Assembly (NCBI RefSeq): GCF_900199545.1
Contig: NZ_LT962670.1
Span: 100,100 to 164,099 of the forward strand
DNA length: 64,000 nucleotides
Direction of reading: 5' to 3'
From: Raoultibacter massiliensis
GTDB taxonomy: Bacteria; Actinomycetota; Coriobacteriia; Coriobacteriales; Eggerthellaceae
Shown: in pieces, positions 17,654 to 24,469 of the stretch
Numbering within the stretch: the stretch's first letter is position 1
How the letters are laid out: every line of letters starts with the position of its first letter
Made by a program: the position numbers and the translations under genes
The notes under the pieces: generated by a model
The model's input: the letters and a program-made list of their open reading frames with translations, nothing else
Told to the model about the DNA's origin: nothing
The model's database searches: none

Positions 17654-18454
17654 ATGCAAGACTATAAGAGAAACATTCTTGCCGGCACCATGGCTGCATC
17701 CCTGGTGCTCGGCGGAGCAGGAACGGCTTTTGCCGAAGAACCCGCACAGGAAACGGATGGCACCACGGGCGCGGCGACGCCAGCTGCTGTGGAAAGCGCT
17801 GCTGCGAGCGCCTCGGCAGCCGCTGAAGCCGATGCTGCCGAGGGGGCGTTCGCCTACGATCAGACCACGATCACCCCGAACAGCATCATCAGAGACGTGT
17901 TCCAGCGTGCGACCGCGGCGCTGTGCAATGCGACCGACGATTTTGCCGTGAGCAACCCGCTTGAGTGGAAAATTGCGGTATCGGGCGATGTCGATCAGGC
18001 GTTTACGGCTGCAGTTGACGATCTTGCCTCCGAAAGCAGCGTGAAGCAGGTTATGACATGCACGTGCGGGGGAAATCCCGCCGACGGCGCCGCGATCATC
18101 ACGGCCGACGTCAAGGGCATCCCGGTTTCCTACCTGCTTGATCGTGCCGAAGCCCGCTCGGGAGTCAACACCCTGACGTTCGTTTCGAGCGACGGGACCG
18201 AGCTTGCGATGCCGCTTGGCTATGTGGTGGGCAGGCACGGCGTGATTTCTTACGAGATCAACGACGAGGACCTTTCGGCTTCGGTTGGCGGCAACAACCA
18301 GCTGTGGATGACGCGCACGCCCGCCAACTACTTCATCCGCGATATCGTTGAAATCAGGATAACCAGCGAGGCGAATCCCCCTGCGAATCCCGGTGAGGAG
18401 ATGGATTTTCCGAACAGTCCGAACGTGGGCATTCTCAAAGCCGAGATCGACTAG
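17654..18454 (+). CDS. Exported small sulfite-oxidase-fold (molybdopterin-domain-like) protein
   Basis: Secreted protein of 266 residues with a signal peptide ending AFA-EEP at about residue 27, then an Ala/Glu-rich linker. From residue ~100 it resembles a lone oxidoreductase molybdopterin-binding domain: a CTCGGN motif (C136, C138) stands where the Mo-ligand Cys of sulfite oxidases lies, followed by GIPVSYLLDRA, a DGTELAMPLGY-type strand and a C-terminal IRDIVEIRI strand. The conserved neighbour upstream has the same fold, so they may act as partner subunits. The signal has a KR rather than RR pair (YKRNILAG), so Tat export is uncertain. The start at 17654 has GGAG eight bases upstream. Activity unknown. 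Confidence 0.65.
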   Translation: MQDYKRNILAGTMAASLVLGGAGTAFAEEPAQETDGTTGAATPAAVESAAASASAAAEADAAEGAFAYDQTTITPNSIIRDVFQRATAALCNATDDFAVSNPLEWKIAVSGDVDQAFTAAVDDLASESSVKQVMTCTCGGNPADGAAIITADVKGIPVSYLLDRAEARSGVNTLTFVSSDGTELAMPLGYVVGRHGVISYEINDEDLSASVGGNNQLWMTRTPANYFIRDIVEIRITSEANPPANPGEEMDFPNSPNVGILKAEID

Positions 18455-18591
18455 GAGGAAACGGAATAAGGCAAAACCTCGGCGCCCGCCTGTTTACCTT
18501 GCGCAGTCGCCCAACCGTCCCGTCGGCGGTCGTGCTCTGTGGCATAATATCGGCAACAAGCATACAGTTCGAAAGTCTCCGGGAGGAGACG

Positions 18592-19140
18592 ATGACCGAT
18601 ACGAGGACGCACATGGTAGATCGCGTTGTTGAAAGCGGCGAAACCGAGGTTCCCGAAATTCCCGAGATTCTCGAGAAGGTTTTGCTCTTCGCACTCGACG
18701 AGGCAAAAGAGAAGATGAGCCAGGGAGCCGACGTCGTGCCGTTCACGACGCTCGTCGTTAAGGAAAACCTGTTCATTGAAAGCCATCCGGGAGACTCGGC
18801 CGAAGAGTGCTTCGCCTTCGCGCGCCACACCGTCGAGGGTGCGCGAGGAGCCGAAGCGTACGGATTCTGCTACGACGGTTACGTGGAAACCGATGCAGGT
18901 ACGCAAGACGCCATCATCGCCGAGGGCGGAGTCCCCGGCGATGATGAAGGCTATGCGATCGGATATGTTTACAACATCGTCGACGACAAGCCCGTCTTCG
19001 AAAGCGATCCGGCCTACATCGGCGCCGCTCCGAACTTCATGGCGAAGCTGAAGGATGCCGCGGAATACGACGAAGAAGAGATCGACGAGAAATACCTCGA
19101 CGACGAGTTTGACGAAGAAGAGGTTGCGGAAGAGGAATAG
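18592..19140 (+). CDS. Hypothetical protein with strongly acidic C-terminal tail
   Basis: Soluble protein of 182 residues with no signal peptide or membrane segment. The ATG at 18592 follows GGGAGGAG; an upstream in-frame start at 18499 has no ribosome site. The middle contains a stretch like ENLFIESHPGDSAEECF and YVYNIVDDKPVF. The last ~30 residues are almost entirely Asp/Glu with Tyr. I do not recognise a named family. It stands alone, with a hairpin after it and the ribosomal/replication operon further downstream, so context gives little hint of role. Confidence 0.75.
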   Translation: MTDTRTHMVDRVVESGETEVPEIPEILEKVLLFALDEAKEKMSQGADVVPFTTLVVKENLFIESHPGDSAEECFAFARHTVEGARGAEAYGFCYDGYVETDAGTQDAIIAEGGVPGDDEGYAIGYVYNIVDDKPVFESDPAYIGAAPNFMAKLKDAAEYDEEEIDEKYLDDEFDEEEVAEEE

Positions 19141-19231
19141 CCTCTTACGCCTGCGCCGCCGCAAGATTTCGAATCCGCCGGCTCTCCTTTTCGTTTCGAG
19201 AGCACAATGCCTTTCAGGCTCTGCGATGAAC

Positions 19232-19260
19232 CCGATACCCGCACCCCATGCGGGTATCGG
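19232..19260 (+). terminator. 12-bp perfect hairpin after acidic protein gene
   Basis: Arms 19232-19243 and 19249-19260 pair perfectly around a CCCCA loop, about 90 bases after the stop of the acidic protein gene. It fits a transcription terminator, although the following bases (TCTGTTC) are only weakly T-rich. Confidence 0.55.
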
Positions 19261-19514
19261 TCTGTTCAGACCCCTTTCTGATTCCTTCGCGATAGCGGAT
19301 CGCGCGGCATTCGCGTCGGCTTCGCTTCCGAAACCGGTAAGGTTTCCATCCGCCCGAGTGCGCTCATGCATCTGTCGAGCATCGCGTTTTTCAGACCGGA
19401 TGGGAGGCTGAAACGCGTTATGATTCCGACACGTTCGGAGGACAGGCATGGACGATGCGGCGTACCAAGTGTGTTCGAAGCGTGGAAGAGCGCAGACCGA
19501 GTGCAGAAAATTCC
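19261..19514. other. Non-coding stretch before rpsF promoter
   Basis: Together with the hairpin above and the promoter below, this makes up a 476-base gap without a convincing gene. The short open frames in it lack ribosome sites and recognisable composition. No further structure was seen. Confidence 0.5.
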
Positions 19515-19543
19515 TTGCGGGGGCAAAACCCCTCTGCTAGAAT
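19515..19543 (+). promoter_or_regulatory. Sigma70-type promoter of rpsF operon
   Basis: TTGCGG (19515-19520) and TAGAAT (19538-19543) are separated by exactly 17 bases. The expected start of transcription near 19550 leaves a leader of about 65 bases before rpsF. Confidence 0.65.
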
Positions 19544-19616
19544 AGGCAAGCTAATCCTGCTTCGGGTACGTGCCTTCAACAGCCCCGAAGCCGTAAAGTC
19601 CAGAGGAGGTGAGCTG

Positions 19617-19910
19617 ATGAAGGCTTATGAATTGTTGTTTTTTGTGTCTCCGTCAATCGACGAAGAAACCCGTGCTGCAACCATGAAACGCGTTGAAACC
19701 GCCATCGCCGCAGGCGAAGGTGCCATCGATAACGTGGACGAGTGGGGAAAGCGCAAACTCGCCTATGAGATCAACGGTTTGACCGACGGTGATTACACCC
19801 TGATCGATTTCCATGCTAAACCCGAGAACATCGCGGAATTGGATCGTGTGCTGCGTATTACCGACGCAATCGTGCGTCATATGATCGTCAAGCGTACGGA
19901 TCGCGACTAA
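19617..19910 (+). CDS. rpsF: 30S ribosomal protein S6
   Basis: Small-subunit ribosomal protein S6 of 97 residues, which binds S18 on the platform of the 30S subunit. The family start MKAYELLFFVSPSIDEE and the WGKRKLAYEI motif near residue 42 are clear, and length is normal. AGAGGAGG precedes the ATG by a good distance. It is the first gene of the conserved rpsF-ssb-rpsR-rplI unit, driven by the promoter at 19515-19543. Confidence 0.97.
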   Translation: MKAYELLFFVSPSIDEETRAATMKRVETAIAAGEGAIDNVDEWGKRKLAYEINGLTDGDYTLIDFHAKPENIAELDRVLRITDAIVRHMIVKRTDRD

Positions 19911-19971
19911 GTGAGCGAATGACACGGGCGGCGATAAAAGCGCCGTCAAGCATGAGAAGAGGTGGAAGAAC

Positions 19972-20421
19972 ATGAGCATCAACCGAGTGATAATCAGCGG
20001 CAACCTGACGCGCGATCCCGAATTGCGTTCCACGGCCAGCGGCCTTCCGGTCCTCGGTTTCGGCGTTGCGGTCAACGACCGCCGCAAGAACCAGCAGACC
20101 GGCGAATGGGAAGACTATCCGAACTTCATCGACTGCACCATGTTCGGTGCGAGGGCGGAAAGCCTTTCGAGGTTCCTTTCGAAGGGAACCAAGGTCGCCA
20201 TCGAGGGCAAGCTTCGGTGGAGCCAGTGGGAACGCGAGGGGCAGAAGCGCTCCAAGATCGAAGTGATCGTCGACGAGCTCGAATTCATGTCGAGCCGCGA
20301 TGGTGGCGGACAATCTTACGGTTCCCAGCCCTCCTCGGGGGGATATGCGCCCGCTCCGGCGGCAGCAGCCCCGATGCCCGACGCCTCTTCTTCGGTCTAT
20401 GATGAAGACATCCCGTTCTAG
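19972..20421 (+). CDS. ssb: Single-stranded DNA-binding protein
   Basis: Protein of 149 residues that coats single-stranded DNA during replication and repair. The OB fold starts [18 protein letters not shown] and continues through [18 protein letters not shown] and [13 protein letters not shown] Gly/Pro/Ala-rich linker leads to the acidic tip DEDIPF, which is the docking site for partner proteins. AAGAGGTGG lies upstream of the ATG. Placement between rpsF and rpsR is the usual bacterial order. Confidence 0.97.
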   Translation: MSINRVIISGNLTRDPELRSTASGLPVLGFGVAVNDRRKNQQTGEWEDYPNFIDCTMFGARAESLSRFLSKGTKVAIEGKLRWSQWEREGQKRSKIEVIVDELEFMSSRDGGGQSYGSQPSSGGYAPAPAAAAPMPDASSSVYDEDIPF

Positions 20422-20444
20422 TAGGTACGAAAGAGGTTAGTAAA

Positions 20445-20705
20445 ATGTCTGATTACGCAAAGCAGCCTCGTCGTAAGTACTGCCAATTCTGCAAGGAAGA
20501 TGCTCAGTACATCGATTACAAAGATACACAGATGCTGCGTAAATATGTAACTGACCGCGGAAAGATCAAGCCTCGTCGCGTTACCGGTGCGTGCACCCAG
20601 CACCAGCGCGATATCGCCGCCGCCGTAAAGCGCGCGAGAGAGATGGCTTTGATGCCGTACGCGGTTCCTGCCGTCAGTGGTCGTGGCGACCGCCGCAACC
20701 GCTAG
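20445..20705 (+). CDS. rpsR: 30S ribosomal protein S18
   Basis: S18 of 86 residues, the S6 partner on the 30S platform. The core [20 protein letters not shown] and the [22 protein letters not shown] segment are diagnostic. Near the N-terminus CQFC and the later Cys (GACTQH) give a Cys pattern of the zinc-binding type of S18. It starts 23 bases after ssb with AAAGAGG upstream. Confidence 0.97.
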   Translation: MSDYAKQPRRKYCQFCKEDAQYIDYKDTQMLRKYVTDRGKIKPRRVTGACTQHQRDIAAAVKRAREMALMPYAVPAVSGRGDRRNR

Positions 20706-20720
20706 GCAAGGGGGTAACTG

Positions 20721-21374
20721 ATGAAAGTTATTTTGCTTCAAGAACTGAAAGGCAGGGGAGGCGAAGGCGACGTGATCGAAGTCGCTGCCGGTTTCGCCAA
20801 CAACTACCTGTATCCTCAGAAGATCGCTATTCCGGCTACGAAGGGCAACCTGAAGCAGCTCGAGCAGCGCAAGCACAACATCGAACTGCGCGAGGAAACC
20901 CGTCTTGGCGGCGCCTCCAAGTTCAAGGAGGCCCTTGAGGGCAACGTCGTTAAGGTCGAGGCGAAGGTTGGCGAAGAAGGCCAGCTGTTCGGCTCGGTCA
21001 CGTCGGTCATGATCGCCGAGGCCATCAAAGAGGGTCTCGGACTCGATGTCGATAAAAAGCGCATCGACCTCAAGACCCCCATCAAGACCGCAGGCGAGCA
21101 CGAGGTTGTCATTTCGCTGTACCGCGATATCAAGGCAACGCTGAAGCTGTTCGTCGGCGCCGCTGGCGAAGAGATTCCTTCCGAGGAAGCAGCCGAAGCG
21201 GTTGAGGCCGCCGAGGATGCCGAGGCTCGCGAAGAGCTCAAGGCCATCGAAGACGCCATCGTCGAAGAAGCCGCTGCAAGCATCGAGGCCGCCGATGCGG
21301 CTGGCGATGCCCAGGCTGCATCCGAAGCAGCTGAAACGGCCGCCGAGTTCATCGAGGCCGAGGACAAGCAGTAA
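20721..21374 (+). CDS. rplI: 50S ribosomal protein L9 with long acidic C-terminal extension
   Basis: L9 binds 23S rRNA by its N-terminal domain and projects from the 50S subunit. The N-terminus MKVILLQELKGRGGEGDVIEV and the GFANNYLYPQKIA motif are standard. A normal C-terminal domain ends near residue 150. About 65 further residues, nearly all Ala and Glu, make the protein 217 residues long, well above the usual ~150. The extension has no recognised domain and may be helical. It starts 15 bases after rpsR and closes the ribosomal unit. Confidence 0.95.
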   Translation: MKVILLQELKGRGGEGDVIEVAAGFANNYLYPQKIAIPATKGNLKQLEQRKHNIELREETRLGGASKFKEALEGNVVKVEAKVGEEGQLFGSVTSVMIAEAIKEGLGLDVDKKRIDLKTPIKTAGEHEVVISLYRDIKATLKLFVGAAGEEIPSEEAAEAVEAAEDAEAREELKAIEDAIVEEAAASIEAADAAGDAQAASEAAETAAEFIEAEDKQ

Positions 21375-21411
21375 CCCGGTTGGCGTTCGAGTAATCGACC
21401 GTTGAGCCGAC

Positions 21412-21443
21412 GAGGGGCCGCATCGCGTATGATGCGGCCCCTC
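21412..21443 (+). terminator. 13-bp perfect hairpin after rplI
   Basis: Arms 21412-21424 and 21431-21443 pair perfectly around GCGTAT, 37 bases after the rplI stop. It probably ends the ribosomal transcript; a T tract is absent. Confidence 0.6.
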
Positions 21444-21551
21444 TGCATGTGCGGGCGACGAGAGGAAGAGCTTGGAAACAGGTGGAATCGCAGTTGTCGT
21501 TTCGAAGCAACCGCGCGAGATATGCCAGCGGTTTTCCGTTCATCGGAATTT

Positions 21552-21640
21552 TTTTCCACAGCATGGTGCGGTGGAAAATGTGGAAAACCGCTTTCGCGGC
21601 AGGTGGGAAATGCCTGGGGAAAGGCTTGTGCTGTGGATAA
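21552..21640. promoter_or_regulatory. Cluster of DnaA-box-like sites upstream of dnaB
   Basis: TGTGGATAA at 21632-21640 is a perfect DnaA box in reverse orientation (TTATCCACA). TTTTCCACA at 21552-21560 and TGTGGAAAA at 21579-21587 each differ from that consensus at one base. Three sites within 90 bases suggest DnaA binding in front of the replicative helicase gene. Confidence 0.5.
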
Positions 21641-21700
21641 CCGAAACCATGGTTTTACCACACGAAAATACCTTGGTGAACTGCGGTTTTTATAGTGTAC

Positions 21701-21706
21701 TATACT
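21701..21706 (+). promoter_or_regulatory. Possible -10 element of dnaB
   Basis: TATACT lies 38 bases before the preferred dnaB start, with no good -35 at 17 bases. If transcription starts near 21713, the ATG at 21708 is excluded, supporting a dnaB start at 21738 or 21744. Confidence 0.35.
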
Positions 21707-21743
21707 GATGCCGACAGGCGAGGACACGAGTGGAAGGATGGGC

Positions 21744-23165
21744 ATGCCGGCTAGCGGACCAGGCTCCTACCATAATCCCGATTTTGCACCGGAAGAGACG
21801 AGCGTCGAGCAGAAACGCAAATCGCTTCCCCAAAACATCGAAGCCGAGAAGTCGGTGCTTGCCGCGTGCATGCTCAACCAGGAAGCGGTCGAGGAAATTG
21901 CGACCAAGCTCAATCCCGACAGCTTTTTCCGCCCCGCGCATCAGCGCATCTTCGAGGCAATCCTCGATCTGTACGTGCGCCATATCCCCATCGACCAGAT
22001 ATCGCTTGCCGATCATCTGAATGCGGCGGGGCAGCTTGAGGCGGTCGGTGGAAAGGCGTACCTCGTCGAACTGGGCGATAATACGTTTGCCCTGACGAAT
22101 TGGCAAAACCATGCTGAAATCGTGAAGCGCACGGCCATTCTTCGCGAACTCATCTACGCTTCGGCGGAAATCAACGCGCTTGCCTACGACGCTCCCGACG
22201 ATCTTGACGTCGTGGTCGAGGAAGCCGAGAAAACGCTGTTCAAGGTTACCGAAAAGCGCGTCTCATCAGCGTTTCAGAAAATGGACACGCTCTTGAACGA
22301 TGCGTTCGAGGAAATATCGGAACTTGCGAGCCGTCAATCGCACATGGCGGGTGTTCCCTCGGGTTTCAAGGACGTCGATGATCTGTTCCATGGATTCCGC
22401 GGCGGCGATCTCGTTATCCTTGCCGCCCGTCCCGGCGTCGGCAAAACATCGTTCGCGCTGAACCTTGCGGTCAATTCGGCCAAAGAGGGAACCACGGTCG
22501 CGTTTCTTTCCCTGGAAATGAGCGCATCCCAGCTCGTGCAGAGAATCTTGTGCTCGGAGGCGCGCGTGAGCCTGTCGCGGGTACGCAGCGGCCAGCTCCA
22601 GGAAAGCGATTGGGCCGCCATCGCCGATGCATGCGGCACGCTTGCGAACCTCGATCTCTACATCGACGATACTCCGGCGCTCTCCATCCTCGAGCTGCGC
22701 GCGAAAGCCCGCCGCGAGCTGCGCGACAAGAAGCAGGGCATGATCGTGGTCGACTACTTGCAGCTTATGCAGCCGCCCCAAACGCGTCGCGACGGCAACC
22801 GCGCCGTCGAGGTCGGCGAGATATCCCGTGGCCTCAAGGTTCTCGCGAAGGAAATGGATATGCCGGTCGTGGCGCTCTCGCAGCTTTCGCGTGCCGTCGA
22901 AATGCGCGGCAAGAAACGCCCCATGCTTTCCGACCTCCGCGAATCGGGCTCGATCGAACAGGACGCCGACATCGTTGCGTTCATCGACCGAAGCATGGAT
23001 GAGATCGAAGCCGAAAGCGACGATCGCCCCGACTTGGGTACTGCCGAGCTGATCGTCGCCAAGCACCGTAACGGCCCCACGCGCGATATTCCGCTTGCGT
23101 TCAATCCCGAGTTTACGAAATTCATGAACTTTGTCGACGATTCGCGCGCGGCCGGCTACGCGTAG
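21744..23165 (+). CDS. dnaB: Replicative DNA helicase DnaB
   Basis: Hexameric 5'-3' helicase that unwinds DNA at the replication fork. The N-terminal domain begins LPQNIEAEKSVLAACML. The RecA-like domain carries Walker A ARPGVGKTSF, FLSLEMS, Walker B MIVVDYLQLM, and the AKHRNGPT motif near the end; length is normal at about 473 residues. I prefer the ATG at 21744 because GGAAGG lies six bases upstream. In-frame ATGs at 21738 and 21708 are alternatives, but the latter overlaps the likely -10. No intein is seen. Its position after rplI is conserved in many bacteria. Confidence 0.96.
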   Translation: MPASGPGSYHNPDFAPEETSVEQKRKSLPQNIEAEKSVLAACMLNQEAVEEIATKLNPDSFFRPAHQRIFEAILDLYVRHIPIDQISLADHLNAAGQLEAVGGKAYLVELGDNTFALTNWQNHAEIVKRTAILRELIYASAEINALAYDAPDDLDVVVEEAEKTLFKVTEKRVSSAFQKMDTLLNDAFEEISELASRQSHMAGVPSGFKDVDDLFHGFRGGDLVILAARPGVGKTSFALNLAVNSAKEGTTVAFLSLEMSASQLVQRILCSEARVSLSRVRSGQLQESDWAAIADACGTLANLDLYIDDTPALSILELRAKARRELRDKKQGMIVVDYLQLMQPPQTRRDGNRAVEVGEISRGLKVLAKEMDMPVVALSQLSRAVEMRGKKRPMLSDLRESGSIEQDADIVAFIDRSMDEIEAESDDRPDLGTAELIVAKHRNGPTRDIPLAFNPEFTKFMNFVDDSRAAGYA

Positions 23166-23200
23166 CCGCACTGCGCCGACTTTCGCGGTACACTGGGATC

Positions 23201-24469
23201 ATGCCTAAACGCGTCACATTCATTCATGCTGCGGATCTGCACTTGGGAGCTCCGTTCAGAGGTTTGCGCGCGCTTTCCGACACCTGGGCCGACCGTCTGC
23301 TGTCGGCGATCCCCGAAAGCTACGACCGCGTGATCGAAGCTGCGGTGGAAAACAACGTCGACTTCGTGGTGATCGCGGGCGATATCTTCGATTCGGCCCG
23401 CGCATCGTATGCCGATTACCTTCATTTCTTCGATGGCCTGCATGTACTTGACAGGGCGGGAATCCCGGCGTACCTCTGCACTGGCAACCATGATCCGTTC
23501 ACGTCGTGGAAGCAGGATTTCTTCGCGTTTCCTCCGAACACGTTCATGTTCTCGGCGGACAAGCCGAGCTTCGAGGTATACGAACGCGATGGCGAACCGC
23601 TCGTGCTGCTCGGCGGGCGCGGTTACTACAACCAAACGTGGCCGTTCGATCGGGACATCGCAGAAGGGGTGAACCGCGCGGCGGCCGAGGAAGCCACGAA
23701 AGCCGCAGCCGCGCCGTTTGCGGTGGGAGTGCTGCACACCGGCTTGAACCTCGACAACACGAAAGCCCCGACCGACCCGACTGCGCTCATGCGCACGGGT
23801 ATGGATTACTGGGCGCTCGGCCATATCCACAAGCGCTATCTGTATCCAGAGGATAACCCGATGCTCGTGTTTTCCGGGTGCATACAGGGGCGCGACGTCA
23901 ACGAGACGGGAGAGCGGGGGGTATTCAAGGTCACGCTGACCGAAGGAGCTCCCAACCAGCTCGAATTCATTCCCACGGCGAGCGTCGTGTGGCAGAAGAT
24001 GCGCGTCGACGTAGAGGACTGCGCGAGCATCGCGGAAGTGAACGAGAAGATCATGCGCGAGCTGTTCCGCGTGAACGGGAAATCGCATTGCGAAGAGATG
24101 TGCGTGCGTATCGAGCTTGTCGGCAAAACGCAGCTGCACCGGTTTCTCGAATCGCCTTCGGTGCTCGCTGACCTGCGAAAGAGCATTAACGACAGCTACG
24201 CGTTCTTCTTTTGCGATACGCTGACCGATCGAACGGAAATGCCGATCGATAAAAAAGCCCTCGCGGGCGAAGGCTTGTTCCCGGCGGTGCTCATGCAGGT
24301 CGCCCATTCTCAGAAAGAGAATGCGGAAGAGAGCCTGTTGTATCTGCAAGACGAGTTCATGAAAAAGAACCTCACGGTGCCCCGCAGCGTCGAGCGATCG
24401 CTCGACAAGCTTGCCGACGAGGCGGAGAATCTGGTGCTCGATCTTCTCGGGCAGGGCGAGGTGCGCTGA
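23201..24469 (+). CDS. SbcD/YhaO-like DNA repair exonuclease (metallophosphoesterase)
   Basis: Calcineurin-like phosphoesterase of 422 residues. Metal-binding motifs appear in order: DLHLG near residue 11, GDIFD near 60, GNHD near 93 and LGHIHKR near 207. The family includes SbcD, Mre11 and Bacillus YhaO, nucleases that work with a coiled-coil ATPase. The next gene is exactly such an ATPase and overlaps it by one base (ATGA), so the two are translationally coupled and probably form one complex acting on DNA ends. C-terminal ~170 residues form a capping region of no clear family. YhaO-type is favoured over classical SbcD by the pairing. Confidence 0.88.
   Translation: MPKRVTFIHAADLHLGAPFRGLRALSDTWADRLLSAIPESYDRVIEAAVENNVDFVVIAGDIFDSARASYADYLHFFDGLHVLDRAGIPAYLCTGNHDPFTSWKQDFFAFPPNTFMFSADKPSFEVYERDGEPLVLLGGRGYYNQTWPFDRDIAEGVNRAAAEEATKAAAAPFAVGVLHTGLNLDNTKAPTDPTALMRTGMDYWALGHIHKRYLYPEDNPMLVFSGCIQGRDVNETGERGVFKVTLTEGAPNQLEFIPTASVVWQKMRVDVEDCASIAEVNEKIMRELFRVNGKSHCEEMCVRIELVGKTQLHRFLESPSVLADLRKSINDSYAFFFCDTLTDRTEMPIDKKALAGEGLFPAVLMQVAHSQKENAEESLLYLQDEFMKKNLTVPRSVERSLDKLADEAENLVLDLLGQGEVR

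Noticed and set aside
15998..18238. Long minus-strand open frame of 746 codons opposite the heme operon
   Set aside because: It is the antisense shadow of two clear plus-strand genes with signal peptides and CxxCH motifs; it has no ribosome site or recognisable domain.
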